Positions 54,884 to 63,178 of a DNA stretch of 64,000 nucleotides are shown here, one piece after another. The stretch's first letter is position 1. The number at the start of each line of letters is the position of its first letter. This stretch comes from Ferruginibacter sp. (GTDB lineage Bacteria; Bacteroidota; Bacteroidia; Chitinophagales; Chitinophagaceae): positions 248,001-312,000 of the forward strand of contig JABFRP010000001.1 of NCBI GenBank assembly GCA_013141115.1, read 5' to 3'. Below the pieces are notes generated by a model. It ran no database searches and had not been told where the DNA came from. It worked only from the letters and a program-made list of their open reading frames with translations. A program made the position numbers and the translations under genes.

Positions 54884-55993
54884 ATGAAAAGAATATTTGT
54901 TTTTGGTACATTATTATTAGCTGTTGCTTTAATGATCAACTCTTTTAAATTAAAATCAGCTGCCGAACAATCAGCCATTACTACTCAGTTTAAAGACACT
55001 TTACTATATGCTGGCGAAAAACATTTTGCCAACATGCAGCAACTTACTTTTGGTGGCGATAATGCTGAGGCTTATTTTAGTTTTGATGGCAAGTGGATCA
55101 TTTTTCAACGTACCAATGCTAAGGAAGGCATTTTGTGTGATGAAATGTATATTGGCAAAGTGCCTGCAAAAGGCGAAAAGTTTGCACCTAAAAAAATAAG
55201 CGGCAAAGGCAGAACAACCTGCGGTGCTTTTTTAAAAGACGGTAAGCATGTGGTGTATGCGTCTACCCACTTAGGTGCGGATAGTTGCCCACCAGTGCCA
55301 GACAGAACAAAATACGGCAATAAGTACATCTGGCCTTTGTATGATAGCTATGATATTTTTATGGCCGACCTTAATGGTAAAATTGTAAAGCAGTTAACTA
55401 CCAGCAAAGGTTACGATGCAGAAGCCACTATTTCTCCAGATGGAAAAAAAATGTTGTACACCAGTACTAAGGATGGCGATATAGATCTGTACATTATGAA
55501 TTTAAAAACAGGGAAGGAGAAAAAAGTAACCAATCTTTTGGGGTACGATGGTGGCGCATGGTTTAGTCCCGATGGTAAAAAAATTATCTGGCGTGCCAGC
55601 CGCCCAAAAACGGAAGCCGAAATAAAAGAATACAAAGAACTACTGGCCGAAGGTTTGGTAGCACCCACCAATATGGAAGTTTATATTGCTGATGTAAATG
55701 GTAATAATGTAAAGCAGGTTACAGCTTTTGGCAATGCCAACTGGGCCCCGGCTTATATGCCCGATAGCAAACGCATTATTTTTGCCAGCAACCACCAGAG
55801 CAAACGTGGTTTCCCGTTCAACCTATTTACTATTAATGAAGATGGTAGCGGACTGGAAAAAATTTCTGCAGAAAAATCTTTTGATGCATTTCCTATGTTT
55901 AGCCCCGATGGAAAGAAAATTATTTTTTGCAGCAACCGCAACAATGGAGGTACAAGAGATACCAATATTTTTATTGCAGACTGGGTGGAATAG
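54884..55993 (+). CDS. TolB/PD40-like beta-propeller protein, exported
   Basis: 369 aa. An N-terminal hydrophobic segment (IFVFGTLLLAVALMI) without a clear cleavage site. At least five PD40 blades of the pattern SPDGKKMLYTS, SPDGKKIIWRA, MPDSKRIIFAS, SPDGKKIIFCS. Usually periplasmic protein-binding or sugar-binding propellers. No Tol/Pal genes nearby, so it is not assigned tolB. Ends before a palindromic repeat. Confidence 0.83.
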   Translation: MKRIFVFGTLLLAVALMINSFKLKSAAEQSAITTQFKDTLLYAGEKHFANMQQLTFGGDNAEAYFSFDGKWIIFQRTNAKEGILCDEMYIGKVPAKGEKFAPKKISGKGRTTCGAFLKDGKHVVYASTHLGADSCPPVPDRTKYGNKYIWPLYDSYDIFMADLNGKIVKQLTTSKGYDAEATISPDGKKMLYTSTKDGDIDLYIMNLKTGKEKKVTNLLGYDGGAWFSPDGKKIIWRASRPKTEAEIKEYKELLAEGLVAPTNMEVYIADVNGNNVKQVTAFGNANWAPAYMPDSKRIIFASNHQSKRGFPFNLFTINEDGSGLEKISAEKSFDAFPMFSPDGKKIIFCSNRNNGGTRDTNIFIADWVE

Positions 55994-56017
55994 GAGGTAT
56001 AAAGTAATTAAAGTACA

Positions 56018-56062
56018 AAGTAAATAAAGTAAGGAGTTACGAAATCCTTACTTTATTTACTT
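56018..56062. repeat. AAAGTA-type palindrome, 18-bp perfect arms
   Basis: Arms 56018-56035 and 56045-56062 (AAGTAAATAAAGTAAGGA and complement), loop of nine. Preceded by further AAAGTAATTAAAGTAC units from 56001. It lies between convergent genes and probably terminates both. Confidence 0.82.
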
Positions 56063-56076
56063 CTCTTACAACTTAC

Positions 56077-56565
56077 TTAACTGCCTAATTCTATTACTTC
56101 ACAATTCTTCATTTCGTTTCCATCAACTTCAAATCTTATTAAAGTACGTACTTTGTGCCAACCCTGTTTGCCTGCAGCACCAGGGTTCATGTGCAGGCAA
56201 TGCAGTTTATCATCGTACATTATTTTTAAAATATGGCTGTGCCCGCTGATGAAAAGTTGCGGCTGATGGAGGAGGATTTCCTTTTTAGTTGCAGGATTGT
56301 ATTTGGGTGGATAACCACCAATATGCCGCATCATTACTTTTACTTCTTCGCACATAAATATCAATTGCTCCGGAAAGTCTGACCTGATGGCCGCACTGTC
56401 AATATTGCCATATACTCCTTTTAAAGGTTTAAATTTTTGTAATGGTTCAATAACGTCACGTCCAAAATCGCCGGCATGCCACACTTCGTCACAGTTTTTA
56501 AAATGTTCAAAAACGGCGTCATCTAAAAAGCCATGAGTGTCTGATATCAGTCCAATACGGGTCAT
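56077..56565 (-). CDS. metallophosphoesterase, YfcE/MJ0936-type
   Basis: 162 aa. Metal motifs in order: SDTHGFLD, HAGDFGRDV, GNIDS, and GHSH, plus HIGGYPPK. Small phosphodiesterase of the YfcE/Vps29 class; substrate unknown. It starts two bases from the Nudix gene end, suggesting one operon on the minus strand. Confidence 0.9.
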   Translation of the reverse strand: MTRIGLISDTHGFLDDAVFEHFKNCDEVWHAGDFGRDVIEPLQKFKPLKGVYGNIDSAAIRSDFPEQLIFMCEEVKVMMRHIGGYPPKYNPATKKEILLHQPQLFISGHSHILKIMYDDKLHCLHMNPGAAGKQGWHKVRTLIRFEVDGNEMKNCEVIELGS

Positions 56566-56567
56566 AA

Positions 56568-56999
56568 TTAAATAATGCGGCCATCGACTTTTAATTGTTG
56601 TAAGATCATAATAGCACCGGGAGCCTGGTTCTTTTCCTGTAAATATTCTTCAAGGGAAAAATATTGTAGTGCGGCAATTTCTGCTGATGCGCTTGGGTTT
56701 ATCGTAGTGTTTAGTAAAAAGCAATCCTGTTCCATCACAATACCTGCTGCTTCTCCATAAGCCGATGCAGAGATGTGGGTGTAGAATTGCAGGGCAGTTT
56801 CGTCAATGGCTACATTCATTTCTTCCAACACTTCACGGCATAAAGCTGCTGCTGCTGTTTCGTTGCTGTCTATCTTGCCTCCGGGCAAATAATAACATTG
56901 TTTGTTATTGCTGTACGCCAGCAACAATTTTTTATTTTCAATATACAGCAGCCCTGCACAGGGCAATAATGTTGTAGTGGTTTTACAATTTTGATTCAT
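56568..56999 (-). CDS. Nudix hydrolase
   Basis: 143 aa. Nudix box G-x5-E-x7-REVLEE is present (GKIDSNETAAAALCREVLEE) but the usual following G is Asn. It hydrolyses a nucleotide diphosphate-X compound, not identifiable. In front of the phosphoesterase, with a two-base gap. Confidence 0.9.
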   Translation of the reverse strand: MNQNCKTTTTLLPCAGLLYIENKKLLLAYSNNKQCYYLPGGKIDSNETAAAALCREVLEEMNVAIDETALQFYTHISASAYGEAAGIVMEQDCFLLNTTINPSASAEIAALQYFSLEEYLQEKNQAPGAIMILQQLKVDGRII

Positions 57000-57168
57000 T
57001 AACTTTATGTACGATTTTAGCTTATGCCATTATTCCGCAATTTCACATATTATATTGATAAAAGAAAGTGGAAATATATTTTCCTGCTTGCCTCATTGGC
57101 TCTTTGTATCCATTGATATTTTTCTCCAAGAAAAATTATACATTATTCATTGATCAATTATCATTATT

Positions 57169-58326
57169 ATGTCGCACTATTTTACTTTAGGAAAAATTCC
57201 TCATAAACGCCATACACAATTCCGCAAACCTGATGGCGGTTTGTATAGCGAACAATTATTCAGCACAGAAGGGTTCAGCAATGATTATTCTTTATTGTAC
57301 CATTGTCATCCGCCCACGCAAATAATAAAAACCGAACCAGGTAAAGATGTTAGTCCGCAAATTGCAGAAGAAAAAATGCTGCAGCACCGCTGCTTTGAAG
57401 GCTTTAATATAAAGCCTGGCGGCGAATTTTTAGAAAGCCGCATACCCATATTGGTAAACAGCGATTGCCATATTGTACTGGCAGCACCGCAAAGTGGCAC
57501 CGGCAATTATTTTTATAAAAATACCGATGCCGATGAAATGATATTTGTGCATGAAGGCAGCGGTACTGTGCATACACAATATGGCGAACTGCCTTTTAGC
57601 TATGGCGATTACATTATATTACCAAGGGGAACGATCTATCAAATAACATTTACAGATGAAAAAAATCGCTTGTTCATCGTAGAATCATTTTCTCCATTGC
57701 GTTATCCCAAACGGTACATGAGCAAATACGGGCAGCTAATGGAACATGCACCTTACTGCGAAAGAGATATCCGCACACCACAAAATTTAAAAACCATTGA
57801 TGAAAAAGGCGATTTCCTCATCAAGGCAAAAAAGAAAGGCGTGTTGTATGGTTTGCATTATGGTACGCATCCTTTTGATGTGATAGGTTGGGATGGTTGC
57901 TGCTATCCTTATATTTTTTCTATTCATGATTTTGAACCTATCACCGGAAGGGTACACCAGCCACCACCGGTACACCAGACTTTTGAAACGGATGCTTTTG
58001 TGGTATGTTCTTTTGTACCAAGATTATACGATTATCATCCTGATGCAATTCCTGCGCCCTACAACCACAGCAATATAGATAGTGATGAATTATTGTATTA
58101 TGTGGATGGCGATTTTATGAGCCGGAAAAATGTAACACGGGGCATGATGACATTACATCCGGCAGGTATACCGCATGGGCCACACCCCGGTGCCGTGCAA
58201 AAAAGTATTGGTGCAAAAGAAACCAAAGAGCTGGCGGTAATGGTAGATACTTTCAAGCCGCTGATGCTTACTAAACAAGCGCTTGACATTGAGAACAGCA
58301 ATTATATTATGAGCTGGGCAGAATAA
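57169..58326 (+). CDS. hmgA: homogentisate 1,2-dioxygenase
   Basis: 385 aa, the shorter bacterial type. It opens the ring of homogentisate in tyrosine/phenylalanine breakdown. Cupin segments with conserved His: FVHEGSGTVHTQYG, ITGRVHQPPPVHQTFE and MTLHPAGIPHGPHPG. Iron ligands probably lie among these. No other tyrosine-degradation gene is adjacent. Confidence 0.92.
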   Translation: MSHYFTLGKIPHKRHTQFRKPDGGLYSEQLFSTEGFSNDYSLLYHCHPPTQIIKTEPGKDVSPQIAEEKMLQHRCFEGFNIKPGGEFLESRIPILVNSDCHIVLAAPQSGTGNYFYKNTDADEMIFVHEGSGTVHTQYGELPFSYGDYIILPRGTIYQITFTDEKNRLFIVESFSPLRYPKRYMSKYGQLMEHAPYCERDIRTPQNLKTIDEKGDFLIKAKKKGVLYGLHYGTHPFDVIGWDGCCYPYIFSIHDFEPITGRVHQPPPVHQTFETDAFVVCSFVPRLYDYHPDAIPAPYNHSNIDSDELLYYVDGDFMSRKNVTRGMMTLHPAGIPHGPHPGAVQKSIGAKETKELAVMVDTFKPLMLTKQALDIENSNYIMSWAE

Positions 58327-58532
58327 TTTTGCATTGGCACACAGAAGGGCAGAGGACGCAGGGGAATGCATTTTCTCTGTCAAAGCTGCACTTCTAGTAT
58401 GTAATTTTTTCTTCTACCCTCAAATGCCAACTAAAACACTAAGGCTCACACAGCTTTTACAGCAATCCATTCGCTAAAAACAATAAGTCACAAATAAAAA
58501 ATTTGGAGAACCGGAAAAGAATTTTACTTTTA

Positions 58533-58548
58533 TTAACCAAATGGTTAA
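58533..58548. promoter_or_regulatory. candidate TetR operator
   Basis: TTAACCA-AA-TGGTTAA, 16 bases, five bases before the regulator's ATG. A further TGGTTA half site overlaps the start at 58555. Consistent with autoregulation of the efflux operon. Confidence 0.6.
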
Positions 58549-58553
58549 ACTGA

Positions 58554-59171
58554 ATGGTTAAAAATAAAAAAGATAGCACAACAGAAGCAAGATTACTGGC
58601 AGCGGCAAAAAAGGTATTCACCACAAAAGGTTTGGCAGGTGCCCGCATGCAGGATATTGCTGATGAAGCCGGGATAAACAAAGCCATGTTGCATTACTAC
58701 TTCAGGGATAAGGATAAATTATTTGAAGTGATTTTTTTAGAAGAGGCCAATAAATTTTTCCCCAAGATCAATAAAATATTTGAGTCGGATATGCCTTTGT
58801 TTGAAAAGATAGAACAGTTTGTGAATGAATATATTGATGAGATGCTGGAGAACCCCTATCTGCCCTGGTTTATACTGAATGAATTGAACAGGGATGCCGA
58901 CCAGTTCTTATCAAAAATTTGGGATATAAAAAATCGGCCCAATCCTGCAAAATTGCTGCAACAAATAGAAAGAGAAGTAAAGAAAGGAACGATTAAAAAG
59001 ATAAGTCCTATACACTTACTGATGAATTTATTATCCATGACCATCTTTCCTTTTATTGCCAGGCCAATGATAGAAAGAAATTTGCAAATGACAGCAGCGC
59101 AATTTGACAACATGATAGCCGAAAGGCGCAAGGAAATTCCGAAATTCATACTCGATTCTATAAAAAAATAA
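58554..59171 (+). CDS. TetR/AcrR-family repressor
   Basis: 205 aa. N-terminal HTH (about 12-58, RMQDIADEAGINKAMLHYYFRDKDKLF) and a helical ligand domain of TetR_C_11-like type. It is the first gene of the efflux operon, with 13 bases to the following outer-membrane gene. Likely repressor of the operon, with an unknown small-molecule inducer. Confidence 0.92.
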   Translation: MVKNKKDSTTEARLLAAAKKVFTTKGLAGARMQDIADEAGINKAMLHYYFRDKDKLFEVIFLEEANKFFPKINKIFESDMPLFEKIEQFVNEYIDEMLENPYLPWFILNELNRDADQFLSKIWDIKNRPNPAKLLQQIEREVKKGTIKKISPIHLLMNLLSMTIFPFIARPMIERNLQMTAAQFDNMIAERRKEIPKFILDSIKK

Positions 59172-59184
59172 TTGTTTTTAAATT

Positions 59185-59700
59185 ATGAAACTATTAGTAA
59201 CGCTTTTGATGCTGCCCTTTTTTTTACCGGCACAGCCAAAGCAACCACTCAGCCTTTCAAAAGCGTACGAGCTGGCACAGCAAAATTATCCTTTGGTAAA
59301 ACAAAGAGACCTGGTAAAACAAACAGTTGGTATCAATATTGATAACTTAAGCAAAGGCTTTTTACCACAGTTTAATTTAAGCGGTCAAGCCTCTTATCAA
59401 TCCGATGTTACGCAGGTGAATATTCCAATTCCCGGTATAAGCATTACACCTCCATCTAAAGACCAATATAAAGTTATTGCAGATGTTAACCAGTTGATCT
59501 ATGATGGCGGCATCATTAAACAACAAAGAAATATTCAGCAACTAAATGATAAAGCCGAACAGCAAAAAATAGAAGTAGAGTTGTACAAATTGAAAGAGCG
59601 TATTAACCAGTTGTTTTTAGGTGTATTGTTTTTGGATGAACAATTGAAACAGGTAGAGCTGATAAAAACTGACTTGAATAACGGCATAAAAAAAAACTGA
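59185..59700 (+). CDS. TolC-family outer-membrane efflux protein, N-terminal part (frameshifted)
   Basis: 171 codons ending in NGIKKN and a TGA. Signal peptide ends near FLPAQ (about 17). It contains the first TolC repeat half (LSLSKAYELAQQNYPLVKQRDLV, QLIYDGG, then coiled coil). An A9 run at 59688-59696 precedes the stop; with eight As the frame would continue KKTEAQVNNGVAFKSN into the next segment. Confidence 0.75.
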   Translation: MKLLVTLLMLPFFLPAQPKQPLSLSKAYELAQQNYPLVKQRDLVKQTVGINIDNLSKGFLPQFNLSGQASYQSDVTQVNIPIPGISITPPSKDQYKVIADVNQLIYDGGIIKQQRNIQQLNDKAEQQKIEVELYKLKERINQLFLGVLFLDEQLKQVELIKTDLNNGIKKN

Positions 59701-60448
59701 AGCACAGGTAAATAATGGGGTGGCTTTTAAATCTAACCTTAATGTATTAAAAGCAGAATTGCTTAAAGCAGATCAGCGGGCAATAGAACTGCGGTCATCC
59801 CGAAAAGGATTTACGGATGTGCTGGCATTGTTTATCAATCAGCCTTTACCGGCAGATGTACAATTGGAAAAGCCCACCGTGGAATTGCCGGCAATTAACA
59901 ATGATATACAAAGGCCCGAATTAAAATTCTATACCACACAGGAAAATTTATTGAATGGCCAGTACAAATTGATCGACTCCCGCAACAAACCCAAAGCCAG
60001 CGCTTTTTTACAAAGTGGTTACGGCAGGCCAGGGCTTAACTTTCTTAAAAATGATTTTGCATTTTTTTATACCACGGGATTGCGCTTTAACTGGAATTTT
60101 GGAGGGTTGTATACTACAAAAAATGATAAGCAGTTAATTGATATCAATAAAAAAATGATAGCAGTGCAGAAAGAAACTTTTTTACTGAATACTAACACTG
60201 CTTTGCAGCAACAACAGGCAGAAGTGGATAAATTAAAACTGCTGATTGAAAAAGATAACGAAATTATTGACCTGCGTATTAAAGTTAAAGAAGCCGCAAA
60301 AGCACAACTAGAAAACAGCGTGATTACCGCTAATGACTATTTACGTGAAGTAAATGCAGAAGACCAGGCCCGGCAATCACTCATTACTCACCAGGTACAA
60401 TTATTACAGGCACAAATAAATTACCAGACCATTTCAGGAAAACAATAA
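59696..60448 (+). pseudogene. TolC-family efflux protein, C-terminal part
   Basis: 251 codons continuing the TolC homology without its own start codon (TEAQVNNGVAFKSNLNVLKAELLK at the front). Second repeat half: GLRFNWNFGGLYTTKNDKQL and a long coiled coil ending NYQTISGKQ. Joined to 59185 by a one-base deletion in the A run it makes a normal about 420-residue protein. Phase variation, transcriptional slippage at A9, a real mutation or a sequencing error are all possible. Confidence 0.7.
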
Positions 60449-60457
60449 AATATTTTT

Positions 60458-61411
60458 ATGAAGCGTATACATTTTTTTGCCATTGCATTTTTGGTTCTCA
60501 CATTTTCTGCCTGTAAAAACGGGGAGAGTAGTTACGATGCTTCCGGCACTTTTGAAGCGGATGAAGTGATCGTTTCTTCCGAGCTTTCGGGCAAGATCAT
60601 TTTCTTTAATGTGCAGGAGGGATTGCAGATTGCTAAAGACAGTGTGATAGGCATTGTAGATGCTAAAAATATTTCGCTGCAGCAAGAGCAGGTGCAAGCA
60701 AGCATAAAAGCATTGGGCGAAAAAACAGCTAATGTGCAACCGCAGGTACAATTATTGCAAAATCAACTGGCAGTGCAGCAGTCGCAATTGAATAACCTGT
60801 TACATGAAAAAGCAAGAATTGCAAATTTAATTAAAGCAGATGCTGCCACGGGTAAACAGCTGGATGATATGAATGCACAAATTGATGTGGCTAAAAAACA
60901 ACTGGCAGTTACACAACAGCAAATAAATGTACAACGCAGCAATATTGCTACACAAAACCGCAGCATTTTAAGCGAGGCCGATCCGCTAAAAAAAAGGGTA
61001 GCACAATTGCAAGACCAGGCGCAGCGGGCAAATATTATTAACCCGGTTGCAGGCACAGTAATTACAAAGTATGCTGAGCAGGGCGAAATAACTACCGCCG
61101 GAAAAGCACTGTATAAAATTGCCGATCTCTCTTCATTAAATTTAAGGGCTTATATCACCGGTATTCAATTACCACAAATAAAACTGGGGCAAACAGTGAA
61201 AGTGTTGATAGATGATGGTGCAAAGAAATATAAAACATACAGCGGTACTATTATTTGGGTATCCGATAAAGCAGAGTTTACACCAAAAACTATTCAAACA
61301 AAAGAAGAGCGGGCTAACCTGGTGTATGCTATAAAAGTAAAAGTACAAAATGATGGCTTTTTAAAAATTGGCATGTACGGCGAGCTGTTGCTGGCAGAGG
61401 AAAGTAAATAA
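60458..61411 (+). CDS. HlyD-family periplasmic adaptor lipoprotein
   Basis: 317 aa. Lipobox TFSAC (Cys19), a lipoyl-like half (SGTFEADEVIVSSELSGKIIFF), an about 100-residue coiled coil, the second lipoyl half (IINPVAGTVITKYAEQGEITT) and a beta-barrel domain. It connects the ABC exporter to TolC, as YbhG does. Ten bases from the tolC end. Confidence 0.88.
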   Translation: MKRIHFFAIAFLVLTFSACKNGESSYDASGTFEADEVIVSSELSGKIIFFNVQEGLQIAKDSVIGIVDAKNISLQQEQVQASIKALGEKTANVQPQVQLLQNQLAVQQSQLNNLLHEKARIANLIKADAATGKQLDDMNAQIDVAKKQLAVTQQQINVQRSNIATQNRSILSEADPLKKRVAQLQDQAQRANIINPVAGTVITKYAEQGEITTAGKALYKIADLSSLNLRAYITGIQLPQIKLGQTVKVLIDDGAKKYKTYSGTIIWVSDKAEFTPKTIQTKEERANLVYAIKVKVQNDGFLKIGMYGELLLAEESK

Positions 61412-61452
61412 GGTAGATAAAGTGGTTAAAGTAAATAAAGTTTATAAAGGGA
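61411..61452. repeat. AAAGT-type repeat units inside the efflux operon
   Basis: Direct units GATAAAGTGG, TTAAAGTAA, ATAAAGTTT of the palindrome family, but without a complementary arm, so no hairpin. It separates hlyD from the first ABC gene. Confidence 0.5.
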
Positions 61453-61462
61453 ATAAGTTACA

Positions 61463-62431
61463 ATGGAGGCAGTTACCATAGAAAATATTATTAAAACTTA
61501 CGGAAAGAAAAAGGAAGTGCTGGCGTTAAATGATATTTCATTTAATGTAGCACAGGGCGAATTGTTTGGTATAATTGGCCCGGATGGTGCTGGTAAAACT
61601 TCTTTATTCAGGATATTAACTACACTGTTGCTGGCCGATAGTGGTAAAGTAACGGTGGATGGTTTTGATGTGGTAAAAAATTATAAAGCCATAAGAAAAA
61701 GGGTAGGCTATATGCCGGGTAAATTTTCTTTGTATCCCGATCTTTCAGTAGAAGAAAATTTAAATTTCTTCGCTACTATTTTTAATACCAGTATTAAAGA
61801 AAACTACAACCTGGTAAAAGATATTTATGTGCAGATAGCACCTTTTAAAGAAAGAAAAGCAGGTAAGCTTTCCGGCGGAATGAAGCAAAAACTGGCCTTG
61901 TGTTGTGCATTAATTCACCGGCCATCGGTATTGTTTTTAGATGAACCCACAACAGGTGTGGATGCAGTTTCAAGAAAAGAATTTTGGGAAATGCTGCAAG
62001 GATTAAAACAACTGGGTATTACCATTTTAGTTTCCACACCTTATATGGATGAAGCCAATTTGTGCGATAAAGTTGCCCTGATGCAAAACGGAAATATGCT
62101 TTCTATCAATACACCGGAAGGTATTGTAAATAATTTCTCCAATCCATTGTGGGCAGTTAAATCTTCAAAAATGCTGCAACTGCTGAATGAGTTAAAAGCA
62201 ACAGATTTTGTAGCAGATGCCTATCCTTTTGGCGAATACCATCATGTGGTAATGAAAGATATTTCCGGTGAAGGATCATTGCAACAATTTATACAAACCC
62301 ATAGTAACACAATTATAGAAAGCAAAATAGTTAAGCCGGATATTGAAGATTGTTTTATAGCATTAATGAAACCCCTATCCCCTAAAGGGGAAAATGGAGA
62401 GGATAAACATAAAATGAAAGTTAATGAGTAA
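61463..62431 (+). CDS. ABC transporter ATP-binding protein (YbhF N-half-like)
   Basis: 322 aa. Walker A GPDGAGKTS with Asp where most have Asn, signature LSGGMKQ, Walker B VLFLDEPT, switch His replaced (VSTPYMDE). The last about 20 residues read PLSPKGENGEDKHK, encoded by CCTATCCCCTAAAGGGGA, a motif otherwise seen between genes. Its stop overlaps the next start (62424-62431). It energises the exporter together with the next protein. Confidence 0.9.
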   Translation: MEAVTIENIIKTYGKKKEVLALNDISFNVAQGELFGIIGPDGAGKTSLFRILTTLLLADSGKVTVDGFDVVKNYKAIRKRVGYMPGKFSLYPDLSVEENLNFFATIFNTSIKENYNLVKDIYVQIAPFKERKAGKLSGGMKQKLALCCALIHRPSVLFLDEPTTGVDAVSRKEFWEMLQGLKQLGITILVSTPYMDEANLCDKVALMQNGNMLSINTPEGIVNNFSNPLWAVKSSKMLQLLNELKATDFVADAYPFGEYHHVVMKDISGEGSLQQFIQTHSNTIIESKIVKPDIEDCFIALMKPLSPKGENGEDKHKMKVNE

Positions 62432-63170
62432 TGGCATCGTAATATCAGCAAATAAATTAACCAAACGCTTTGGCGATTTTGTGGCGGTGGATCATATCAG
62501 CTTTGAAGTAAACAAAGGCGAGATATTTGGTTTTTTAGGTGCCAATGGTGCTGGTAAAACAACAGCCATGCGTATGTTGTGCGGCCTTTCTTTGCCTACA
62601 TCTGGCCTGGCTACTGTTGCAGGCTTAGATGTGTATAAAGACAATGAGAAAATTAAAAAAAGTATTGGCTACATGAGCCAGAAATTTTCTTTGTATGATG
62701 ACCTTACAGTAAAAGAAAATATGCAGTTCTATGGCGGTATTTATCATAAGAGTAATGAATTTATAAAAAACAAAACGGCTTTTATACTGGATCAGTTGCA
62801 TTTACAAAAGGAAGCAAATGTTCTTGTACGATCATTGCCCTTAGGCTGGAAACAAAAGCTGGCTTTTTCGGTCGCCATTTTTCATGAACCGGAAATAGTT
62901 TTTTTGGATGAACCTACAGGTGGTGTTGACCCGGTTACAAGACGGGAGTTTTGGAACATGATCTACCAGGCATCGGAACTGGGTATTACCGTTTTTGTTA
63001 CCACGCATTATATGGACGAGGCAGAATACTGTAACAGGGTAAGCATTATGGTGGATGGAAGAATAGAAGCATTGGATACACCGGCGCAACTAAAAAAAAA
63101 TTACGGTGCCGCATCAATGGATGAAGTGTTTTTAAAGCTGGCCAGAAAAGCGGTTAGAGCTGCTGATTAA
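62424..63170 (+). CDS. ABC transporter ATP-binding protein (YbhF C-half-like)
   Basis: 248 aa. Walker A GANGAGKTT, Walker B VFLDEPTGG, switch HYMDEAEYC with His. The signature reads LPLGWKQ instead of LSGGQ, as in the second half of YbhF. E. coli YbhF carries both halves in one protein, so here the pair is split and translationally overlapped. Confidence 0.92.
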   Translation: MSNGIVISANKLTKRFGDFVAVDHISFEVNKGEIFGFLGANGAGKTTAMRMLCGLSLPTSGLATVAGLDVYKDNEKIKKSIGYMSQKFSLYDDLTVKENMQFYGGIYHKSNEFIKNKTAFILDQLHLQKEANVLVRSLPLGWKQKLAFSVAIFHEPEIVFLDEPTGGVDPVTRREFWNMIYQASELGITVFVTTHYMDEAEYCNRVSIMVDGRIEALDTPAQLKKNYGAASMDEVFLKLARKAVRAAD

Positions 63171-63178
63171 TTTTTATT

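Noticed and set aside
54884..55993. Assignment as tolB
   Set aside because: Propeller repeats fit, but the TolB N-terminal domain and tol/pal neighbours are missing.
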